Under the pieces are notes generated by a model. The model ran no database searches and was not told where the DNA came from. It worked only from the letters and a program-made list of their open reading frames with translations. Made by a program: the position numbers and the translations under genes. A stretch of DNA of 64,000 nucleotides from Schistocerca nitens (taxonomy: Eukaryota > Arthropoda > Insecta > Orthoptera > Acrididae). Location: NCBI RefSeq assembly GCF_023898315.1, contig NC_064622.1:274465503-274529502 (forward strand), read 5' to 3'. Shown here piece by piece: positions 57,183-64,000 of the stretch; position 1 is the first letter of the stretch, and the number at the start of each line of letters is the position of its first letter.

Positions 57183-59483
57183 ACTGAGTGCACTATCCGA
57201 AAATTACCTCGAGCAATTAAACAGAGAACCGACTCGTGGAGATAACATCTTGGACCTACTGATAACAAACAGACCCGAACTTTTCGACTCTGTATGTACA
57301 GAACATGGAATAAGTGATCATAAGGCCGTTGCAGCATCCCTGAATATGGAAGTTAGTAGGAATATAAAAAAAGGGAGGAAGGTTTATCTGTTTAGCAAGA
57401 GTAATAGAAGGCAGATTTCAGACTACCTAACAGATCAAAATGAAAATTTCTGTTCCAACACTGACAATGTTGAGTGTTTATGGAAAAAGTTCAAGGCAAT
57501 CGTAAAATGCGTTTTAGACAGGTACATGCCGAGTAAAACTGTGAGGGACAGGAAAAACCCACCGTGGTACAACAACAAAGTTGGGAAGCTACTGCGAAAG
57601 CAAAGAGAGCTTCACTCCAAGTTTAAACGCAGCCAAAACCTCTCAGACAAACAGAAGCTAAGCGATGTCAAAGTTAGCGTAAGGAGGGCTATGCGAGAAG
57701 CGTTCAGTGAATTCGAAAGTAAAATTCTATGTACAGACTTGACAGAAAATCCTAGGAAGTTCTGGTCTTGCGTTAAATCAGTAAGTGGCTCGAAACAGCA
57801 TATCCAGACACTCCGGGATGATGATGGCATTGAAACAGAGGATGACACGCATAAAGCTGAAATACTAAACACCTTTTTCCAAAGCTGTTTCACAGAGGAA
57901 GACCGCACTGCAGTTCCTTCTCTAAATCCTCGCACAAATGAAAAAATGGCTGACATCGAAATAAGTGTCCAAGGAATATAAAAGCAACTGGAATCACTCA
58001 ACAGAGGAAAGTCCGCTGGACCTGACGGGATACCAATTCGATTCTACACAGAGTATGCGAAAGAACTTGCCCCCCTTCTAACGGCTGTGTACCGCAAGTC
58101 TCTAGAGGAACGGAAGGTTCCAAATGATTCGAAAAGAGCACAGGTAGTCCCAGTCTTCAAGAAGGGTCGTCGAGCAGATGCACAAAACTATAGACCTAAA
58201 TCTCTGACGTCGATCTTTTGTAGAATTTTAGAACATGTTTTTTGCTCGAGTATCATGTCGTTTTTGGAAACCCAGAATCTACTATGTAGGAATCAACATG
58301 GATTCCAGAAACAGCGATCGTGTGAGACCCAACTCGCTTTATTTGTTCATGAGACCCAGAAAATATTAGATACGGGCTCCCAGGTAGATGCTATTTTTCT
58401 TGACTTCCGGAAGGCGTTCGATACAGTTCCGCACTGTCGCCTGATAAAGAAAGTAAGAGCCTACGGAATATCAGACCAGCTGTGTGGCTGGATTGAAGAG
58501 TTTTTAGCAAACAGAACACAGCATGTTGTTATCAATGGAGAGACGTCTACAGACGTTAAAGTAACCTCTGGCGTGCCACAGGGGAGTGTTATGGGACCGT
58601 TGCTTTTCACAATATATATAAATGACCTAGTAGATAGTGTCGGAAGTCCCATGCGGCTTTTCGTGGATGATGCTGTAGTATACAGAGAAGTTGCAGCATT
58701 AGAAAATTGTAGCGAAATGCAGGAAGATCTGCAGCGGATAGGCACTTGGTGCAGGGAGTGGCAACTGACCCTTAACATAGACAAATGTAATGTATTGTGA
58801 ATACATAGAAAGAAGGATCCTTTATTGTATGATTATATGATAGCGGAACAAACACTGGTAGCAGTTACTTCTGTAAAATAACTGGGAGTATGCGTGCGGA
58901 ACGATTTGAAGTGGAATGATCATATAAAATTAATTGTTGGTAAGGCGGGTACCAGGTTGAGATTCATTGGGAGAGTCCTTAGAAAATGTAGTCCGTCAAC
59001 AAAGGAGGTGGCTTACAAAACACTCGTTCGACCTATACTTGAGTATTGCTCATCAGTGTGGGATCCGTACCAGATCGGGTTGACGGAGGAAATAGAGAAG
59101 ATCCAAAGAAGAGTGGCGCGTTTCATCACAGGGTTATTTGGTAATCATGATAGCGTTACGGAGATGTTTAACAAACTCAAGTGGCAGACTCTGCAAGAGA
59201 GGCGCTCTGCATCGCGGTGTAGCTTGCTCGCCAGGTTTCGAGAGGGTGCGTTTCTGGATGAGGTATCGAATATATTGCTTCCCCCTACTTATACCTCCCG
59301 AGGAGATCACGAATGTAAAATTAGAGAGATTAGAGCGCGCACGGAGGCTTTCAGACAGTCGTTCTTCCCGCGAACCATACGTGACTGGAACAGGAAAGGG
59401 AGGTAATGACAGTGGCACGTAAAGTGCCCTCCGCCGCACACCGTTGGGTGGCTTGCGGAGTATAAATGTAGATGTAGATGTAG
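57183..59483 (+). mobile_element. non-LTR retrotransposon copy C (same family as A and B), 5' truncated
   Basis: Starts inside the family at the position equal to 27030 of copy B, so most of the endonuclease is missing. It ends in TGTAGATGTAGATGTAG at 59467-59483. It encodes the end of the endonuclease/linker (57250-57981, SDHKAVAASLN), RT fingers and palm (58087-58800, PVFKKGRRADAQNYRPKSL, intact motif A FLDFRKAFDTVPH, GVPQGSVMGPLLF, motif C FVDDAVVY) and C-terminus (58894-59406, YCSSVWDPYQIGL, IQRRVARFITGLFG). Nonsense codons lie at 57979 (AATATAAAAG) and 58798 (TTGTGA). It lacks the shared lesions of copies A and B and shows what the parent sequence looked like. Confidence 0.93.
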
Positions 59484-59734
59484 AAACTATTTCTGTACTG
59501 TTTCTCTCTTAAACAGAGCTTGGGAAAGTGTGGCCTTAAATCTTTTTGTGCGTACTCTGATTTATTTTGTCATGATGATCATTTCTCCATATGTAGGTAG
59601 GTGCCAACATAATATTTTCCCACTCAAAGGAGAAACTTGATTATTGAAATTTCACAAGAAGATCTTGCCACAACAAAAAAGCCTTTGTTTTGATGATTGC
59701 CTCATCACTCGTGTATTGTGTCCATGGCATATTT

Positions 59735-60700
59735 CATGATAATACATAATGAGCTGCCATTCTTTGAAGTTTTTCAGTGTCCTCCATCAGTCCCATCTGA
59801 TGTGGATCCCACACCGCACTGCAGTATGCCAGAAGAGGTCAGACAAGTGTGGTGTTAACAGTCTCTTTAACAGACCTGTTGCACTTTATAAGCGTTTTGC
59901 CAATAAATCACAGTCTTTGTTTCGCTTTACCCACATTATGTATGTGGTAATTCCAATTTAAGTTATTCATGCTTGTAATCCCTAAGTATTAAGTTGAATT
60001 TACAGCCAATTTGTGGGATTTATTGTGTAACTGAAATTTAGTGGTTTTCTTTTAGTAATCACGTGGATGACTTCACACTTTTCATTATTTAGAGTTAACT
60101 GCCACTTTTTGCACCATGTAGATATCTTGTCTAAATCATTTTCCAATTGGTTTTGATCATCTGATGGCTTTAGAAGATGGCAAACGACTGCATCATCTGT
60201 AAACAATCTGAAAGGGCTGCTCAGACCGACTTCTATGTCGTTTATGTAGAGCAGGGACAGCAGAGGATCTATAACACTTCCTTGAGGAATGCCAGATATT
60301 ACTTCTGTTCTACTCAATGACTTTCCATCTTTTAATATGAACTGTGACTTTTCTGACTGGAAATCATGAATCCACACACCACTGAGGCAATACTCCATAG
60401 GCACACAGTTTGATTAGAAGACACTTGTGAGGAATGGTTTCGGAAGCCTTCTGGCACTGTAAAACTATGGAATCAGTTTGACATCTCCTGTCAATAGCAC
60501 TCATGTCTTCATGAGAATAAAGTGCCAGTTGTGTTTGACAATAATGATTTTTTCTGACTCCATACTGACCATTTGTCAATAAACAGTTTTGAGGTAATTC
60601 ATAATGTTGAATATGTGTTCAAGTATCCTACTGAAGCTTGGTGACATTAGTGATATGGGGGCTATCATTTTTGTAATACGCCTTTAAGCAGTAGCATGTT
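59735..60700 (-). mobile_element. LINE fragment related to copies A-C, more diverged
   Basis: On the minus strand: 60579-60364 (GVRKNHYCQTQLALYSHEDMS, KASETIPHKCLLIKL, motif A damaged), 60404-60000 (SGIPQGSVIDPLLSLLYINDI, FRLFTDDAVVCHLL, WCKKWQLTLNNEKCEV) and, to about 59740, the C-terminal wall (NYHIHNVGKAKQRLWFIG, YCSAVWDPHQMGL, EKLQRMAA). Motif order and wording follow copies A-C but with many replacements, so it is a sister family or an old copy. Endonuclease is absent. Confidence 0.85.
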
Positions 60701-62571
60701 TTTTACCGGTCCATAGTGCCATTTTGAATGGATATCAGTATCAGGGTCAGTGGCAAATCTATGAGAATAAATAGATAGGTGTGTGACATGTGGAAGTTTT
60801 ATTTGGTCTGGGGAATGTATTTGGATAGCCTAAGTTGTAAGGCTACTGCTCAAGATGAGCACTTTAGGTGGAACAACTATACCTGTTATATTTAAGTTGA
60901 ATTTCCGGAATAAATTTCAGCAGTCAATGGAAAATGCTTATTGTTCAGACGGCACCACTTCTGTATTCAATTCCTAATGTAGCATTATATTCACAGGGTT
61001 CCCAAATCATCCGTTTCACTGCCGCACTTTAATGTCTGCTTGATGCAAGATACCTTGTCGTGTTTTGCACTCAAATACAGTGAGTTTCCTTGAGAGAGAA
61101 AAGCTTCTAGTAAGAAGTTATCTTGGATGTAGGAAGCATGGTTCATTTTTACGATGCCAGCTCTTTTTCAACAAGTTTTGTTTCAAGGGTTACATCTCTC
61201 TCTAATTTTATGATGCCAGTTTTGTGAAGAAAACAGGGACTTCCATTATTTACCCTTATGGAGATTTTAAGTACTTATGCATTAAAATGTCCGTACAGCT
61301 CACTTGCTGATCAGCATTATATTAATTTGGTAATTCATCGCCCGAAATAAACAATATTATCTGCTATTCCATTTATATCAGTGAATTATATCCCCCCCTT
61401 CATAATTAACTCAAGTTACAGTCGTTCTGCAATGAACAGGAGTTGTCATGAAACAAGAGAGAGAACAGAGGTAGGGAGGCTGCAGAGAGGGGGGGCTGTG
61501 AGTGTAGAATGGGTGAAGATGAGTGTGGAATATTGGTTAGTGGATATCGAGACCTGGAGGAGTGGGACCAAACAATGTGTTGCAATGATAGTTCTAATTT
61601 ACAGTATACACAAAAGCTGGTACTCCAAGGAATGATCTAGGTGACAGATTGTAGAGCAGCTGTTATAGTTAATGCTGTGTGCAGGTGTGTGCTCTGCCAT
61701 TAGGTTGTCAGCTCTGCTCGTGATCACAGTTTGATGTTAGCCATTAATTCGGGTGGGGGCTGGGTTTGGTTCTACCTGTATAAAAGACTGTGCACAAGCT
61801 ACAGCTGTGCTGGTATATAATGTGATTACTTTCACAGATAGCCCTGTGTCTGATATGATAGAGTAAGCCTATGATGGGATTGGAATGGGGTGTGCTGTGT
61901 GGGTGTATTGCACAGGTCTTGTGCCTCAGTCTTTTATAGAGGTATGGTCAATGTAGCAAAGGGTTGGGAGTAGTTGTGTAGAAAGATGGAAAATAGGATT
62001 ATTTCATAGAGGGGATGGGCAGTGTATTACTGCTTTTGGGAGGGGTGGGAAGGATTGTGGGTAGGTTGGTCCTCAGCTTTTGGCATGATGGTAAGTAGTT
62101 CAAGCTCTGGTAAAAGATAGGATATACCTGTAGTGGGACTGAAACAAGGTTTTCTAGGTGTTGCTGAAAAGGTTGAAAAACAGATTTTGGGAGGAAAGTT
62201 AGCTATAAGACTCTGATTCTTCTGCAGTTGCCTTCGAAAGTAAATACGTGTTGCCCAAATTTCATTATTGGCTTCTGTTACACTTTTTTGTGTAACAATA
62301 GAATTTGTTAATGTGCTTCCTGTTAGGTGGTGGGTGTGGAAAAAATTACAGAATAATTTGATTTTGTGATTGTTGTAAGGTACAGGAATTTTAGTTTGAC
62401 TCAGATTATTTAAACCATTTGTTATATGTACAATATTTGCCATATTTCTCTGTAGCAAGTATTTTCCTTATGTGTTTGTTGCTAACTGTGTTGCCCACCT
62501 GTTTATTTTGAAGGCTTTTTTGTATAGTTTATTAAATGTTTTTCATAGATATAATTAATTTTTGCCAACAG
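60701..62571. other. right part of intron 6, no recognisable gene
   Basis: Short frames only. A minus frame at 62458-62027 shows no motif. The sequence is A/T- to G-rich intron DNA. Confidence 0.5.
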
Positions 62572-62691
62572 CTGTTTCCTGGTGAACACTGCTGATCGCG
62601 TCATCAGAGTTTATGACAGCAAGGAAGTTTTAGCATGTGGGAAAGATGGTGAACCAGAACCCATCCAGAAATTACAGGACCTGGTCAACAA
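62572..62691 (+). CDS. Rbbp5: Rbbp5 exon 7
   Basis: Completes Asp210 and encodes CFLVNTADRVIRVYDSKEVLACGKDGEPEPIQKLQDLVN plus two bases of the next codon (residues 211-249). VNTADR.IRVYD and DGEPEP-QKLQDLVN are diagnostic of RBBP5. The acceptor is TTGCCAACAG. The donor must be GTTTGT at 62692, a weaker form than GTAAGT in the other exons. In the family the next residues continue the propeller (TPWKK-type), expected beyond the window. Confidence 0.93.
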
Positions 62692-62768
62692 GTTTGTACC
62701 TACCTACATTCTGTGGTGATTTTATGCAATTTTCATTTCTATCTTATAAACTACTGCATTTGTTTGTT

Positions 62769-62771
<3 letters not shown>

Positions 62772-62825
<54 letters not shown>

Positions 62826-62832
62826 GAGTGTG
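62772..62832. repeat. (TG)n microsatellite
   Basis: About 25-30 TG units with a TTTG-repeat lead-in, 80 bases after exon 7. Open frames of Cys/Val here are artefacts. Confidence 0.97.
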
Positions 62833-62839
62833 AGTGATT

Positions 62840-63882
62840 CTGCTACAAACTTTAGCCAAGCATATGGGGAGGACTGTATGAGTAGCGCGCACTGCTACGA
62901 GTTCTTTAAACGTTTTCAACAGGGCTGAATGTCAGTCTGTGATGATTCCAAGTCTGGACATCCTTACATATCAACAGATGATGGCCATGTAGGTAGCATT
63001 TGTGTTGTGATTCACAGAAATCATCATTTAACTGTTAGGGAAGTTGTTGAGGAGTGGGCATCAGCGTAGGATCGTGCCATCAAATTTTGAGTGAAAACTT
63101 GATATGTGTCGTGCCAGTGCAAAATTTGTACTGTGTTTGATGACTGTAGATCAGAAACAGACCCGTGTTGAAATGTGCAAGGAACTGCTTGCCGCTGTTA
63201 ATGACAATGAAAACTTTCTTAAGAACATCATAATAGGTGATGAGACGTGAGTGTGCTGGTAAAATGCTGCGACGGCAGTCATTGCAGCGGGCGGGTGAAG
63301 GGTCACCTCATCCAAAAAAAGCATGCATAAGTTGGTCAAAGATCAAGGTGATGTTGGTTGTTTTTTTACAAAGGCATTATCCATCATGAATTTGTGCCAT
63401 GTTGTCAGATGGTAAACAAGGAAGTCTACCAGGGAATCCTAGTGCGCATGAGGGATGCTGTGTACAGGAAGAGGCCTGAATTGTGGGATAATGAGAGTTG
63501 GATGTTGCATCATAACAATGCACCAGCTCACACATCACTGCTTGTCTGCAGCTATGTAGCAAAACACCACATTCTCGTTGTGCTCCATCCACTGTATTCT
63601 CCAGATCTAGCCTCAGTAGACTTTTTCCTGTTTCCCAAACTGAAACGCATTGAAAGGATATCATTTCCAAGCCATAGAGGAGATATAGGACAATGTGACG
63701 AGAAACCTGCATTTTGTCCCACAAAATGTGTTCCAGGAGGTGTTCCAAAACTGGAAGAAATAAAGGGAATGGTGTATTGCCATTAGAGGGGACTATTTTG
63801 AAGGGAACAGTGCTTAAAATGTTGTACAATAAGCAATAAATCTGATACAGCAAAAGTTAATTTTTTTTAACACACCTTGTAG
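62840..63882 (+). mobile_element. mariner-type transposase relic in intron 7
   Basis: Fragments in order: TNFSQAYGEDCMSSAHCYEFFKRFQQG (helix-turn-helix, 62845-62925), SKSGHPYISTDD, HLTVREVVEE, a conserved segment VDQKQTRVEMCKELLAAVNDNENFLKNIIIGDET (63147-63248, first catalytic Asp, then a stop where Trp belongs), then YKGIIHHEFVPCCQMVNKEVYQGILVRMRDAV, RPELW and WMLHHNNAPAHTS (63501-63540, catalytic Asp replaced by Asn), and LYSPDLASVDFFLFPKLKRIE (third Asp kept). The right end is TTTTTTTTAACACACCTTGTA. It is inactive. Confidence 0.87.
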
Positions 63883-64000
63883 TTGTGATATCTAAGTTTT
63901 TCTCATTGTTTATTAACTTAGATACTGCTGGGTCCTCAGTTGATACAAATTTATAAAACGAAGTCATTATTCCACACTGGCTGTTCTAAAGATTTTTCAG
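63883..64000. other. end of window in intron 7
   Basis: A/T-rich, no recognisable feature. It ends TTTTTCAG at the last base, which could be an acceptor for exon 8, but the exon itself would lie outside. Confidence 0.4.

Larger units (their letters stand above)
55572..62571 (+). other. Rbbp5: Rbbp5 intron 6 (7.0 kb)
   Basis: Holds a pyrimidine tract, a transposase relic, LINE copy C and another antisense LINE fragment, each listed. Remaining parts, 55780-56170, 59484-59734 and 60700-62560, are intron sequence without recognisable features. The acceptor TTTTTGCCAACAG ends at 62571. Confidence 0.85.

Noticed and set aside
62637-62837. Frame running from exon 7 into the TG repeat
   Set aside because: Cys/Val repeats come from the microsatellite; a donor lies at 62692 and the family sequence does not continue that way.
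1-64000. A new multi-gene system (defence, biosynthetic or operon-like)
   Set aside because: The only host gene found is Rbbp5; all other sizeable coding sequence belongs to known transposon families.

Overview
This window is animal, almost certainly insect, chromosomal DNA. Most of it is decayed transposable elements, with one recognisable host gene. Orthoptera (a locust or grasshopper such as Schistocerca) is my best guess. That guess rests on recollection of repeats known from that group: a tRNA-derived SINE with a CCAACCAACC tail, a LINE with a TACATC-repeat 3' end, an RTE-type LINE with a GTT tail, and a Tc1 element with a TACACTCCTGG terminus. I could not run any database search.

Host gene: the + strand carries the first seven coding exons of the Rbbp5 orthologue, a WD40 subunit of the MLL/SET1-COMPASS histone H3K4 methyltransferase. 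The exons are 18502-18520, 18605-18630, 18821-18993, 48905-49022, 53034-53144, 55390-55571 and 62572-62691. They join in frame at GT/AG sites and encode about 249 N-terminal residues; the rest lies beyond the right edge. Intron 3 is about 29.9 kb and holds most of the mobile DNA.

Upstream (1-18 kb): a Jockey-type LINE (1-2640), an antisense tRNA SINE relic, an internally deleted RTE-type LINE (5.4-5.9 kb), a SINE-like insert with target-site duplication (6.5 kb), a Tc1/mariner-superfamily relic (8.7-12.7 kb) split by an antisense LINE (copy A), a mariner relic (13.7-14.5 kb), then mostly featureless DNA up to the Rbbp5 promoter region.

Intron 3 (19-48.9 kb): a five-level nest. A minus-strand Gypsy-type LTR element (19.8-39.9 kb) has its 5' LTR split by a 5'-truncated I-clade-like LINE (25.6-39.4 kb). 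Inside that LINE's ORF1 is a hAT-like element bounded by 8-bp target duplications (26418-35117). Inside the hAT-like element are LINE copy B (26.4-29.3 kb) and an RTE-type LINE (29.5-34.8 kb). The RTE-type LINE is itself interrupted by an antisense RTE-type LINE (32.3-34.4 kb). Next to the nest lie a CR1/L2-like LINE with an uninterrupted 961-codon ORF2 (40.7-45.1 kb, minus) and a Tc1 element (46.3-47.7 kb, minus) whose transposase has a single internal stop.

Introns 4-7: a 142-bp tandem duplication, a gag-like ORF1 relic, a fold-back element, a polypyrimidine tract beside the exon 6 donor, two more transposase relics, LINE copy C (57.2-59.5 kb) and another antisense LINE fragment. No bacterial-type operon, CRISPR array, functional RNA gene or new multi-gene system is visible. 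The most interesting points are the ordered nest and LINE copies A and B, which share the same disabling lesions (including loss of a catalytic RT aspartate) at two different sites and so imply mobilisation of a defective lineage in trans.
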